Assembly (NCBI GenBank): GCA_015063185.1
Contig: SUSY01000004.1
Coordinates: 1-64,000 of the forward strand
DNA length: 64,000 nt
DNA from: Thermoplasmata archaeon
GTDB lineage: Archaea > Thermoplasmatota > Thermoplasmata > Methanomassiliicoccales > Methanomethylophilaceae
Direction of reading: 5' to 3'
Under the pieces are notes generated by a model, which saw only the letters and a program-made list of their open reading frames with translations, searched no databases and was not told the DNA's origin. Numbering within the stretch: position 1 is the first letter of the stretch; every line of letters starts with the position of its first letter. Below are positions 42,233-51,484 of the stretch, piece by piece. A program made the position numbers and the translations under genes.

Positions 42233-43150
42233 CTATTCCTCAACGGACTCCTGCATCTTCAACTCCCTGATCTCATCGGATGTCAGAGCTATCAGGCGCA
42301 TGGCCATTCCAACGATGACCGTACTGATTCCGATACCGCTAAACACTACAAGCAGTTCTTTGGCATCCTTAGGCATATCGGCACCGAATTGGAACAACAT
42401 TGCAGTTTCTAGTGTTAATATGGATACCAATGCTGCTGCCACCACCGCTGCTCTGATGATCGTCACCACGAAGTTTCCGTATTTGCTGAACCTTATCAGA
42501 TTGATGATGGCCAATCCACTGGTGAAGAAAGTATACGCTGCCATGAAGTAGATAACAATACCTTCGTAATGATATCCTGCATCTCTGTAGATGATCATCC
42601 TGATTGCAATGAGTAGGATCACGTTGAGGGTCAGCAGGATGATGGAACAGAACCTGGTGATGCGTAGGTCATCGATCCTGTTGATCCCGAATCCGACCTT
42701 CTTGTGGAATCTATAGAGGATCACGCACATCCCGAATAGGACTGAGTAGTATGCGGCAATGACGAGGAACCAGACGGAGTGATACAGATAGTATGTCAAA
42801 ACATTGATCGCGATGTAGCCTATGTTAATGGCGATGGAGAAGTAGAGGCGAATCTGTGATTTGAAAAGTATATCTATCCTATATCTTTCTACGATCGGAA
42901 TCGAGCATATTTTTTCCACGACCGGAATGGCCAAAACCCAATTCTTGATGTCCGAAATCTTGGAATGCAGGGTCTCATAGAGACGTACGCATGAGGCTAC
43001 CAAGGTGTAGAACGGAATTATGTATGCCACTATCCCGACGGTGGTGTCCGCATAATCCGAAGGAAGCATAAGTATTAGGATTAGTACACTCACACCGATT
43101 AGGCCTATGAGCATCCTGGGGGATGGTCGTAAGATATCTCTTGCTTCCAT
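42233..43150 (-). CDS. Hypothetical multi-pass membrane protein
   Basis: About 305 residues with seven or eight hydrophobic helices (MLIGLIGVSVLILILML, TVGIVAYIIPFYTLVAS, LYFSIAINIGYIAINVLTYYLY, and others) and a short acidic tail. No family recognised. The frame opens from a TTG at 43207; ATG 43150 (MEARDILRPSPRM) is the first ATG and gives a normal topology. Ends in TAG; reading through would add about 40 codons. Stands alone, next to the IS scar. Confidence 0.7.
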   Translation of the reverse strand: MEARDILRPSPRMLIGLIGVSVLILILMLPSDYADTTVGIVAYIIPFYTLVASCVRLYETLHSKISDIKNWVLAIPVVEKICSIPIVERYRIDILFKSQIRLYFSIAINIGYIAINVLTYYLYHSVWFLVIAAYYSVLFGMCVILYRFHKKVGFGINRIDDLRITRFCSIILLTLNVILLIAIRMIIYRDAGYHYEGIVIYFMAAYTFFTSGLAIINLIRFSKYGNFVVTIIRAAVVAAALVSILTLETAMLFQFGADMPKDAKELLVVFSGIGISTVIVGMAMRLIALTSDEIRELKMQESVEE

Positions 43151-43271
43151 TGTCTCGCCATATGTGTTGGACGCAGTCCAATACGCAACGGTGATTGTGT
43201 TGGCCAATAAATATGCCTATGGGCGTTGTATGTCTAAACGGTCAGAATCCGACGGATCATATAGTCCACGA

Positions 43272-44579
43272 TCATGAGATCTGTTTGCCTATCGTCTCAT
43301 TCAATAGCTTGAGGAATTCGTCTTTCTTTTCCTTATGTATGGATCCGCCGGCTGCGTTGGCATGGCCTCCGCCATTTCCGCCCACTGCTCTGGTACATTC
43401 CCTCATGGCCGCGGCCATGTTGACGCCCTTGTCCAGTGCCAGATCCGTACATCTCGATGACAGGCTGTATTTCTTACCCTCAGGTTGGAATCCGACAATG
43501 GGTTTCATCGGATCGCCAAGGTATCTGGAATACATTCCAGCAACGGTACCGGTCACCCCGGATACAGTATTGATGAAGAACTGTATGTTCTCCATGACAA
43601 TCGTACCGTTCTTGGAAAGGTCGTCGGCACATCTGAGGAGGCGTTCGGTATATTTCATGTACGTGGACTCAGCGATCGGACTCTTTCCGTCGAGACAGAG
43701 ATCGATTCCTGCATCGCCCTTCTCGGATCTGCCGCACGCGTCTATGATCCTTGACAGTCTTTCAGCATCCATCCCGTACGTGGGAAGATGATATCTGGGT
43801 TGGATACATTGGTCGATGATGTGATCGGACACCCCTTGTGACCTCAGTCTGCCCAGCACTTCGTATTCCAACCTTTTCTTTTCTATTTGATCGGACAGGT
43901 CGACGATGTTCAGGGATGCCAACAATTCCTTCACACCGGTAATGTCGCCCGATATGCCTTTGATGAATGGGTCTATGGATTCGTACAGGGAGTGAGTGAT
44001 ATCGCCGGATGGGATCAACGAATCGTCCTGGCATATTATCCGACCGTCTTCGATGGCCGAGTCTATGATCCCTTTATTCACGCCTTTGAATCCACCGATG
44101 TGTTGTTTGTCGCCGATCATACCTGCTATTGCGATCTCGACGAGGTCCTTGTTATCGCCCATTGCCTGTGCGAACAGGTATGCCATGGTGGATGCACAGA
44201 CCTCATGGGAACCATCTATGCCTGCGTTATGACAGTTAATGTATGCCACATGGTTGAGGTCGATATCTGTGAGAGGTTCGTGGTGATCAAGGATGATGCA
44301 ATCCTTGCCGAGTTCCCCCAATTCATTCAGATAACTCGTTCCCATGTCGGTCATGATCATACATTCGAATTCTGTGTCCTTGATCTTCTCCATCTGCTTG
44401 GGTTCCAGTGTAGGGAATATGGTCACATCGAATTCGATTCCGGATCTGCGAAGGGAGGATGCGACTACAGAAGCGGATGCTATACCGTCCGCATCGTAAT
44501 GTGAGAACAGGTGGATCCTGTCGTGGCATTTGGCGATCTCCGCTGCCTTTTCAAAACGTCCCTTCAACCGTTCGATCAT
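43272..44579 (-). CDS. DHH/DHHA1 family phosphoesterase, RecJ-like
   Basis: 435 residues. The DHH domain has HLFSHYDADGIASASV, TDMGT, and ILDHHEP, which bind two metal ions. The DHHA1 domain ends with GGNGGGHANAAGGSI. Archaeal proteins of this type (RecJ-like, GINS-associated nuclease relatives) degrade ssDNA 5' to 3' or short nucleotides. Exact substrate is not settled by sequence. Divergent from the ACT-metallo-beta-lactamase gene across 87 bp. Confidence 0.88.
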   Translation of the reverse strand: MIERLKGRFEKAAEIAKCHDRIHLFSHYDADGIASASVVASSLRRSGIEFDVTIFPTLEPKQMEKIKDTEFECMIMTDMGTSYLNELGELGKDCIILDHHEPLTDIDLNHVAYINCHNAGIDGSHEVCASTMAYLFAQAMGDNKDLVEIAIAGMIGDKQHIGGFKGVNKGIIDSAIEDGRIICQDDSLIPSGDITHSLYESIDPFIKGISGDITGVKELLASLNIVDLSDQIEKKRLEYEVLGRLRSQGVSDHIIDQCIQPRYHLPTYGMDAERLSRIIDACGRSEKGDAGIDLCLDGKSPIAESTYMKYTERLLRCADDLSKNGTIVMENIQFFINTVSGVTGTVAGMYSRYLGDPMKPIVGFQPEGKKYSLSSRCTDLALDKGVNMAAAMRECTRAVGGNGGGHANAAGGSIHKEKKDEFLKLLNETIGKQIS

Positions 44580-44666
44580 AGGACATCAAGTATTGTTCCT
44601 TAATTTAATGCTATTCGGCATTGGTCATCTACGGGGTATTAATGTTATGACCTGATTGCTACATTG

Positions 44667-46073
44667 ATGAGACATACCTATGTAATAAGGGTGGAGGACA
44701 AGGCCGGATCATTTCTCAAGGCAGCAAGGGTCATAGGTTCCTGTGGCGGGAACATCGTCCGTACCAGTTACAATAGGTCCGTCGATAGCAATACCATGTT
44801 CCTCGAGGTCGCAGCGGATAACGAGTCGATATTCGATCGCATATCCGAAGGCCTCGGTTGGATGGGGTATCTGGAGGACGGTGAGGAGGACACGATCCTC
44901 ATCAGCATACGTATCCCGGACGTGCCCAACGCTGTGATCCCTGTTCTGGAGATATTGAACAGGTTCAACGTGAACATCTCGTACATGAATGCTCAGGACA
45001 ACGGGACTCCCGAGCAGCATTTCAAGATGGCCATCCACATCGATGATCCCTCGATGACCAAGGCCGTTCTGGATGGTATCGCCGAATATTACGAGGTGAC
45101 CATCCTCGATTATGAGATGACCGATAAGGTGCTCGATAACACGGTATTCTACATGACATTCGCATCCGATATGAGGAAGATCCTCTCCCTGAACGATTCG
45201 GATTCGAAGGAGATGATGATCTGCTCCAACAGGATCATGCAGATACTGGATGATAGGGGCGAGTTGCCTTTCAAGACGTTCGAATATGTGAGGAAGTTCG
45301 CGGAGTTCGTGGTACAACACGGTGGTGACAGGTTCGAACCAAGATATTCCGTTCGCGAGATCGGGGACCTTAGGATGCATATCGTAGAGCCGGCTTGCGG
45401 AAGTACGGTGTATGTGTTGGAGTCCGACGATTCGTTGTTGTTCATCGATGGTGGTTTCTCATGTTATGCCGACGATACATTCAGATTCATAGAATCGAAG
45501 ATTCCCAATCTCGCATCGATGGAGAGGGAGATATTCATCACCCATCCCGATCTGGACCATGTGGGTCTTTGTCCATACTTCACCAAGGTCCGTCTGAGTG
45601 GAACGGCGTACGATGACTTCCTTGCAGAGGAGGAGGGGAGAGACAGGTACAGGGAGTCCAATCCCAACCATGCTCCATACTATAGGATAAGTGCCATCAT
45701 CGCACAATACAGGCCATTTGGTACCGATTGGATGGACATCATCGGTAGAAGGAACGGTGATGACGTCTATGAAAGGATCGGATCATTCGACTTTGGTGGA
45801 CATGAGTTCACGGCGTTCGAAGGCAACGGTGGTCACGTCGATGGGGACACAATACTTGTATGTGACGATCTGGGTCTTGTGTTCACCGGTGACGATTTCA
45901 TAAATGTCAGGGATTCTACGAAGGAACAAAGGGAATTCAACACCCTTGCACCGTACCTGATGCAGAGCGTGAATATGGATTCAGACAGAGCCAGACTCTG
46001 TCGTAAGTACATCGAGTCCGAGTTCAGAGGTTATCTGGCATGCCCCGGACACGGACCCCCTATGGAGATTTGA
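44667..46073 (+). CDS. ACT-ACT-like / metallo-beta-lactamase fusion protein
   Basis: 468 residues. The N-terminus is an ACT domain (RHTYVIRVEDKAGSFLKAARVIGSCGGNI) with a second ACT-like unit at about 75-150 (LISIRIPDVPNAVIPVLEILNRFNVNISYM). Residues about 235-468 are a metallo-beta-lactamase fold: GSTVYVLESDDSLLFIDGG, ITHPDLDHVG (HxDxDH near 290), FEGNGGHVDGD, LVFTGDD and final CPGHGPP. The first metal motif has Asp where many have His, as in ComEC. An amino-acid-sensing hydrolase or flavodiiron-like protein is possible; role unknown. ATG 44667 follows a TTG in frame. Confidence 0.82.
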   Translation: MRHTYVIRVEDKAGSFLKAARVIGSCGGNIVRTSYNRSVDSNTMFLEVAADNESIFDRISEGLGWMGYLEDGEEDTILISIRIPDVPNAVIPVLEILNRFNVNISYMNAQDNGTPEQHFKMAIHIDDPSMTKAVLDGIAEYYEVTILDYEMTDKVLDNTVFYMTFASDMRKILSLNDSDSKEMMICSNRIMQILDDRGELPFKTFEYVRKFAEFVVQHGGDRFEPRYSVREIGDLRMHIVEPACGSTVYVLESDDSLLFIDGGFSCYADDTFRFIESKIPNLASMEREIFITHPDLDHVGLCPYFTKVRLSGTAYDDFLAEEEGRDRYRESNPNHAPYYRISAIIAQYRPFGTDWMDIIGRRNGDDVYERIGSFDFGGHEFTAFEGNGGHVDGDTILVCDDLGLVFTGDDFINVRDSTKEQREFNTLAPYLMQSVNMDSDRARLCRKYIESEFRGYLACPGHGPPMEI

Positions 46074-46298
46074 TCAGTATCTGATAGGATCCTTGTCCTT
46101 TCTCCTTCTTTCCATCATCCTGCAGTAGTCTTTGTATTTGTCTACGATGTCTTGAGGAGTATCTTCCATGAAATCCCTGACGAATCCAACTCCGTCGACA
46201 TCCTCGAGCAGTACGTACCTCCACCATCTGGGTTCTGCGATAGTCATGATGTCATCGTGAGGATTGATAGGAATGCGAACCGTATGGTGTTCCTCCAT
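46074..46298 (-). CDS. Small hypothetical protein
   Basis: 74 residues, hydrophilic, with EPRWWRYVLLEDVDGVGFVRDFMEDTP and a basic C-terminal part. No family recognised. It ends base-to-base with the ACT-MBL gene stop on the other strand. Amino-acid composition is normal for coding sequence. A 66-bp gap separates it from the DUF1846 gene upstream on the same strand. Confidence 0.55.
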   Translation of the reverse strand: MEEHHTVRIPINPHDDIMTIAEPRWWRYVLLEDVDGVGFVRDFMEDTPQDIVDKYKDYCRMMERRRKDKDPIRY

Positions 46299-46364
46299 CC
46301 AATGATGTTTCCCAAAGTGTTCGAGTCATCCATCATATCCGGCATGGACATCTATCTGAAAGCG

Positions 46365-47852
46365 TCAGTTCCCGTGGAATAGACAGTTGGTCTGATATTC
46401 GGGTTCACATGAGATGTACATTCCCAATTTCTTGAACGATATCTCATTGACACTGGAGAGGATAATGGAACAGTGCGCATCACATCCCTTCAGTTCCGGT
46501 AATTTGGAGAACGCCTTCTCAGCGTTGGGATCCTCGTTGGCAGCGATTGATAGTGCCACCAACATCTCATCGATGTGGAGTCTCGGGTTCTTGTATCCAA
46601 GATAGTCGACCTTCAGTCTCTGCATCGATTTGATCACTTCGGGAGAGATCAGAAGCACGGAATCATCCAATCCTGCAAGAATCTTCAGTGCGTTCAGGAT
46701 CATGGCAGAGGATGCACCAAGAAGCGATGATGATTTTCCGGTGACGATAGTTCCGTTGGGGAGTTCTGCTGCAACGATGACCCTGCTGTTATCGTTCTTC
46801 ATGTAGTCTCTCACGACACGTACGACATTCCTATCCTCGGGAACGATGCCTGCACGTTTCATCAAGAGGTCCGATTTGAAGACGATCTCCTCGTCGACAC
46901 GTCCCTCCCTTCTGAGTCTGAGGGTAGCGAAGAAACGTCTGATGATCTCCGCGTTGGCCGCTTTCTTCACAGCATCTGAATCGACGATACAGTTGCCTGC
47001 CATGTTGACGCCCATATCGGTTGGTGATTTGTAGGGGGATTCCCCGTAGATCCCTGCCAGCATGGCATTCAGGACGGGAAAGATCTCCACATCTCTGTTG
47101 TAGTTGACAGTCGTGACACCGTATGCCTCGAAATGGAACGGGTCCAGCATGTTTGCATCGTTGAGGTCAACGGTTGCGGCCTCGTATGCGATGTTCACAG
47201 GATGATTGACAGGAAGATTCCAAACAGGGAACGTTTCAAATTTGGAGTAGCCTGATTTCTGACCCATTCTGTGTTCATGATATAATTGTGACAGGCATAC
47301 TGCCATCTTTCCGCTTCCAGGTCCGGGTGCGGTCACGACGACCAAGGGTTTCGAGGTCTTCACGTATTCGTTCTTGCCGAATCCATCATCGCTCGTGATG
47401 TGAGCGATGTTCGCAGGATATCCTGCTATAGGATAATGTCTGTACACCTCGAGTCCCAGGGATTCGGCTCTCTTTATGAACTGATCTACGGATTCCTGTC
47501 CGGAATAACGGGTGACCACAAGTCCACATACATGGATGCCTCTATCGCTGAAGGAGTCCACCAATCTGAACACCTCCATGTCGTATGCGACGTTGATGTC
47601 CCTGCGGACCTTGTTCTTGACGATATCTTCGGCGTTGATGACGACGATCGCTTCCGCCATGTCTCCGAATTCCATCAACATCCTGATCTTACTGTCAGGT
47701 GCGAAACCTGGGAGTACGCGAGAGGCATGATAATCGTCGAAAAGTTTGCCACCGAACTCCAGATACAATTTTCCACCGACGCTCTCTACCCTTTCTTTGA
47801 TATGTTCGGATTGCGTCCTGATGTACTTCTCGTTATCGAATCCCGGTGACAT
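46365..47852 (-). CDS. DUF1846 family protein
   Basis: 495 residues, cytoplasmic, matching the DUF1846 family throughout (FDNEKYIRTQSEHIKERVESVGGKLYLEFGGKLFDDYHASRVLPGF at the start, APGPGSGKMAVCLSQLYHEH in the middle, near-C-terminal LPELKGCDAHCS). The GPGSGK sequence resembles a phosphate-binding loop. Family function is unknown; members are mainly bacterial Firmicutes-type, so transfer is likely. I start at ATG 47852, which has GAGGA upstream and the family N-terminus; an ATG at 47876 is also in frame. Confidence 0.9.
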   Translation of the reverse strand: MSPGFDNEKYIRTQSEHIKERVESVGGKLYLEFGGKLFDDYHASRVLPGFAPDSKIRMLMEFGDMAEAIVVINAEDIVKNKVRRDINVAYDMEVFRLVDSFSDRGIHVCGLVVTRYSGQESVDQFIKRAESLGLEVYRHYPIAGYPANIAHITSDDGFGKNEYVKTSKPLVVVTAPGPGSGKMAVCLSQLYHEHRMGQKSGYSKFETFPVWNLPVNHPVNIAYEAATVDLNDANMLDPFHFEAYGVTTVNYNRDVEIFPVLNAMLAGIYGESPYKSPTDMGVNMAGNCIVDSDAVKKAANAEIIRRFFATLRLRREGRVDEEIVFKSDLLMKRAGIVPEDRNVVRVVRDYMKNDNSRVIVAAELPNGTIVTGKSSSLLGASSAMILNALKILAGLDDSVLLISPEVIKSMQRLKVDYLGYKNPRLHIDEMLVALSIAANEDPNAEKAFSKLPELKGCDAHCSIILSSVNEISFKKLGMYISCEPEYQTNCLFHGN

Positions 47853-47952
47853 GGTATCCGATTCCTCATGGGTCATCGCGGATAAAACGGTTTTGTGCTT
47901 AAAATGCGCATATGTGTCTCATGTGAGGGCATAGTGGAGTGGAGGATTGAAT

Positions 47953-48012
47953 TTAGGTAAAACTAAGTGTTAGGTTTACCTAAAACTTAAATAGTCTTTA
48001 GGATATCCTAAA
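47953..48012 (+). promoter_or_regulatory. feo operon promoter with three DtxR/IdeR-like sites
   Basis: TTAGGTAAAACTAA (47953-47966, imperfect), TTAGGTTTACCTAA (47970-47983, six-bp arms) and TTTAGGATATCCTAAA (47997-48012, a perfect 16-bp palindrome). TATA-like TTAAATA lies at about 47987-47993 between sites two and three. The last site ends three bases before the feoA ATG, so the message is probably leaderless and blocked when an iron-bound DtxR-like repressor sits there. Confidence 0.75.
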
Positions 48013-48015
48013 CAT

Positions 48016-48270
48016 ATGGAGAGACAAGATGCCAACATTCCCGTAGGGGTTCCGCTGTTCAGTGTGAAGGCGGGTACCAGAGGCAAGATCGGCAGGATTG
48101 GAGGTAAGGATGAGGTGAGACGTCACCTCTACGATCTCGGATTCACCGTCGGAGAGTATCTTACCGTTATGCAGGGATGTGGAGGGGATTTAATCGTCGA
48201 TATCCGCGGTTCCAGAATCGCTATCGATCGTTCGATAACCTCTAAGATCATGATCTCCCCGGAGGCTTGA
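48016..48270 (+). CDS. feoA: FeoA domain protein 1
   Basis: 84-residue SH3-like FeoA protein (GVPLFSVKAGTRGKIGRIGGKDEVRRHLYDLGFTVGEYLTV), a small cytoplasmic partner of FeoB. First gene of a four-gene ferrous-iron uptake operon, under DtxR-like palindromes. Confidence 0.9.
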   Translation: MERQDANIPVGVPLFSVKAGTRGKIGRIGGKDEVRRHLYDLGFTVGEYLTVMQGCGGDLIVDIRGSRIAIDRSITSKIMISPEA

Positions 48271-48330
48271 TTATGGTATCAGTTGAATTATTCGCGGGAA
48301 TCCGCGGGACGTCCTTTGGGAGGTAATCTC

Positions 48331-48555
48331 ATGACCAAGACATTGAGAGATGTAGAATACGGTGTCCCCGTAAAGGTGATAAGGATCAATGGCGAGGGTC
48401 CCGTCAGAAGAAGGATCATGGATATGGGAATCACCAAAGGGTGCAGTATCACCGTCAACAGGTGTGCTCCTCTCGGAGATCCAATCGAACTTACGGTGAG
48501 GGGTTACGAGCTTTCGATTAGGAAGGCTGACGCAGAGAAGATCGAAGTCGAGTGA
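48331..48555 (+). CDS. feoA: FeoA domain protein 2
   Basis: 74 residues from ATG 48331 (MTKTLRDVEYGVPVKVI), preceded by GGGAGGT. FeoA core GEGPVRRRIMDMGITKGCSITVNRCAPLGDPIELTVRGYELSIRKADAEKI. Two separate FeoA genes before FeoB are a recurring arrangement in anaerobes. A longer frame from 48283 is unlikely because it lacks a ribosome site. Confidence 0.92.
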   Translation: MTKTLRDVEYGVPVKVIRINGEGPVRRRIMDMGITKGCSITVNRCAPLGDPIELTVRGYELSIRKADAEKIEVE

Positions 48556-48614
48556 ACCTCATTTTCCCATTTTGAAATTAAGTAATTAGCTAAGGCTATC
48601 GAAGGAGGAATGTA

Positions 48615-50732
48615 ATGAAAACAATATCACTTGCGGGCAATCCCAACAGTGGTAAGACTACGGTGTTCAACAAGCTCACCGGTAGTTCCCAACGTGTTGG
48701 AAATTGGCCCGGTGTCACGATCGACCGTAAGGAAGGTCGTATCAAGGGGTTGGACTCCGCCACTTTGGTGGATCTTCCCGGAATCTATTCCCTTTCACCA
48801 TACTCTCCAGAGGAGGTTGTGTCCAGGGATTATCTTCTGAAGGAGAGGCCCGACGTTATTCTCAATGTAGTCGATGGTTCCAACCTCGAAAGGAATCTGT
48901 ATCTTACGGTACAGTTGATGGAGGTCGGAATACCTGTCGTCATCGCATTGAACATGATGGACATCGCGAGGGCGAAAGGATTCGAGATAGATTCCGACGC
49001 ACTTGGTAACGCACTCGGTTGCAAGGTCATCGAGGCGACTGCTGCCAAGGGAGAGGGAATGGAGGAGATCAAGAAAGCGATCTCAGAAGTGTCCTCTAGC
49101 GATCTTCCCAAGAATGTGACCTTTGGCAAGGATGTCGAGGACGTTCTGGAGATCATCACATCCAAGCTCAAACCCACAGTTCCCAGGGACATAAGACGTT
49201 GGGCAGCCGTCAAGGTGTTCGAGAAAGATGCGTCTGCATCCGATTACATTTCCGAAGATGTGTCTGCGGAGATCGAGGCTATCGAACAGGCACATGACGA
49301 TATTTCTGAAGCGATCATCATCGATCAGAGATACAATGCCATCTGTGATATCGTTTCCAGAGTTCTGGTGATGCCCTCATCCGGACGTAAGAAGACCCTT
49401 TCCGATAAGGTGGATGACATAGTCACCGGCAGGATCCTAGGATTCCCCATTTTCTTCGGAATCATGGCCTTGGTGTACACGATCGCTATGCTCGAGGGTT
49501 CTCCGGGTTGGTATGCGACCGATTGGCTCAACACATACATCGGTGACGAGTTCATCCCTATGGTTGCCGATTGGCTTGCCGAAATAGGTGTCGAAGGCAT
49601 GCTCTTCGGTCTCATCGTCGATGGTATCCTCTCGGGAGTGGGTGCGGTCCTCGGATTCCTCCCTCAGATGTTGGTCATGTTCCTTCTCCTCGTTCTGCTC
49701 GAAGAGGTCGGGTACATGTCCAGGGTCGCTTTCGTCATGGACCGTATCTTCAGAAAGTTCGGACTTTCCGGTAAATCCTTCATCCCATTGCTCGTAGGAA
49801 CCGGATGCGGTGTCCCCGGGGTCATGGCATCCAGGACCATCGAGAACGAGAGGGACAGGAGGATCACGGCTATGACCACCACCTTCATGCCCTGTGCGGC
49901 GAAGCTCCCTATCGTGGCACTCATCGCAGGTGCGATCTTCAACGGAAATCCCCTTGTGGCACTCGGATGTTACTTCGGTGGAATCCTTGCAGTGCTCATT
50001 TCGGGAGTCATCCTGAAGAAGTTCAAGAGATTCGCGGGCGAACCCACTCCGTTCATCATGGAACTCCCCCCATATCACGCACCTTCAGTCGTAAGTGTCG
50101 GACTCGCAACCCTTCAGAGGGGTTGGGGATTCGTGAAGAAGGCGTTCACCATCGTTCTTTTGGCGACCGTCCTCATCTGGTTCCTGTCCTCGTACACTTG
50201 GACCTTCCAGGAGGCGGAGATCATCGACGATTCGATCCTCGCATCCATCGGTAACGCAATTTGCGGAATCTTCGCACCTCTCGGATTCGGTAACTGGGAG
50301 CTTTCGGTTGCGACCATCACCGGTCTCATGGCCAAGGAGGACCTTGTCGGAACCCTCGGTACCATTGCCGGAATCGAGATCGAGGAGGCGGAGGGAGACC
50401 TGTGGCTTTGGCTTGCGACCATCGTCACACCGATTGGGGCAGTAGGATTGCTGGCATTCAACATGCTCTGTGCACCGTGTTTCGCAGCCATCGGTGCTAT
50501 GCACCGTGAGCTTGGTGGTTGGAAGGCTACCGCATTCGCAGTCGGATACCAGTGCGTGTTCGCATACGTCTGCTCGCTCATCCTCGTCCAGTTCGGTGGT
50601 CTCCTCTTCGGATATGACGTCAACATAGGTTACATGGTGATGGCCATCGTGGCAGCGGTCGTATTGGCATACTTCATCATAGCGAAGGATCCAATTGGGA
50701 ACATCAAGGCATTGGCTGGAAAGGAGGCATGA
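48615..50732 (+). CDS. feoB: FeoB ferrous iron transporter
   Basis: 705 residues. N-terminal G domain: G1 AGNPNSGKTTVFN (8-20), G3 DLPGIYSL, G4 NMMD; then a helical GDI-like segment and a membrane part from about 275 with Gate motifs (SFIPLLVGTGCGVPGVMASRTI and AKLPIVALIAGAIF). Moves Fe2+ into the cell. Ribosome site GGAGGAATGTA ahead of the ATG. Overlaps the next gene by 4 bp. Confidence 0.96.
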   Translation: MKTISLAGNPNSGKTTVFNKLTGSSQRVGNWPGVTIDRKEGRIKGLDSATLVDLPGIYSLSPYSPEEVVSRDYLLKERPDVILNVVDGSNLERNLYLTVQLMEVGIPVVIALNMMDIARAKGFEIDSDALGNALGCKVIEATAAKGEGMEEIKKAISEVSSSDLPKNVTFGKDVEDVLEIITSKLKPTVPRDIRRWAAVKVFEKDASASDYISEDVSAEIEAIEQAHDDISEAIIIDQRYNAICDIVSRVLVMPSSGRKKTLSDKVDDIVTGRILGFPIFFGIMALVYTIAMLEGSPGWYATDWLNTYIGDEFIPMVADWLAEIGVEGMLFGLIVDGILSGVGAVLGFLPQMLVMFLLLVLLEEVGYMSRVAFVMDRIFRKFGLSGKSFIPLLVGTGCGVPGVMASRTIENERDRRITAMTTTFMPCAAKLPIVALIAGAIFNGNPLVALGCYFGGILAVLISGVILKKFKRFAGEPTPFIMELPPYHAPSVVSVGLATLQRGWGFVKKAFTIVLLATVLIWFLSSYTWTFQEAEIIDDSILASIGNAICGIFAPLGFGNWELSVATITGLMAKEDLVGTLGTIAGIEIEEAEGDLWLWLATIVTPIGAVGLLAFNMLCAPCFAAIGAMHRELGGWKATAFAVGYQCVFAYVCSLILVQFGGLLFGYDVNIGYMVMAIVAAVVLAYFIIAKDPIGNIKALAGKEA

Positions 50733-50920
50733 ACATGTCCGTATCTACCATCGTAGTTGGAGTGGTCGTTGTCGCAATCATCGCCGCAGCGGCATTCGTG
50801 GTGATCAGGGACCACCGCAGTGGAAACCATTGTGCCAGCTGCAGAGGATGTAGTATGGGGTCCTGTGGCGGGAAGCGTTCCTGTTGTCAGGATTTCGACG
50901 ACGAGGAAAAGAAGGACTGA
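50729..50920 (+). CDS. FeoB-associated Cys-rich membrane protein
   Basis: 63 residues: one membrane helix (VSTIVVGVVVVAIIAAAAFVVI), then HCASCRGCSMGSCGGKRSCC with seven cysteines and an acidic tail. This matches the FeoB-associated Cys-rich small protein family, possibly helping iron delivery or redox control. The ATG overlaps the feoB stop; an ATG two codons on is also possible. Confidence 0.88.
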   Translation: MNMSVSTIVVGVVVVAIIAAAAFVVIRDHRSGNHCASCRGCSMGSCGGKRSCCQDFDDEEKKD

Positions 50921-51046
50921 GGTCCCCCTATTCTTAAACTCTTTATCATCCACTTTTTTATGGAATGACTTGAGCACTTATACATTTTACACCTGTCTAT
51001 TAATTTATTTTTTAACTAGTACGTATTTTATATACAATTCAATACG

Positions 51047-51422
51047 ATGTATAGTTTGCAGGGTATGGAAGGGAATCGGACTGCAGTCATGGTTTTCTTT
51101 CAATGTCCAGGGGCTAAGTCCCGGGATCCCTTGTAGGGCGTGTTCAATGGGCGTATCATGCACATACAACTGCACTTATCCGAAAGGAAGAGGCTACTGT
51201 GACAACGTTGTTGTCAATACGATATCTTTGAATGATGAGACATTCGTTCCTTGGACTTTCAAGTGTCCGAGATTCGATCTTCATGATTCTTTCAGGATAT
51301 CGGATGCGATTGAAACGTCCCATACTTTCGTGGATGTCATCGCCTCAATCTATTCGATAGATAATGGTTCGATTCTGAACAGGTTTTTGGTGATGATATT
51401 GACTGTAATATGGTATAGTTAG
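51047..51422 (+). pseudogene. Possible frameshifted small Cys-containing gene
   Basis: Between the feo operon and the surface protein lies 560 bp. A 29-codon frame (51047-51136, contains VMVFFQCPGAKSRDP) is followed in the +1 frame by a 91-codon frame (51147-51422, contains CTYNCTYPKGRGYCDN and VPWTFKCPRFDLHDSFRISDA). Both read like protein rather than noise, and a TATA-like TTTTATATAC (51025-51034) lies before the first. Together they could be one broken gene of about 124 codons. No family recognised. Confidence 0.35.
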
Positions 51423-51484
51423 TGATTTTCAGGATTTTTCGAATTGAGAACATAGTAGGACTTCTAAAAAGGAGTGTGAATAGA

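Noticed and set aside
50820-51146. Upstream part of a long frame overlapping the FeoB-associated peptide gene
   Set aside because: It overlaps the real Cys-rich peptide gene in another frame and passes through its probable terminator area; only the 3' part is kept, as a doubtful feature.
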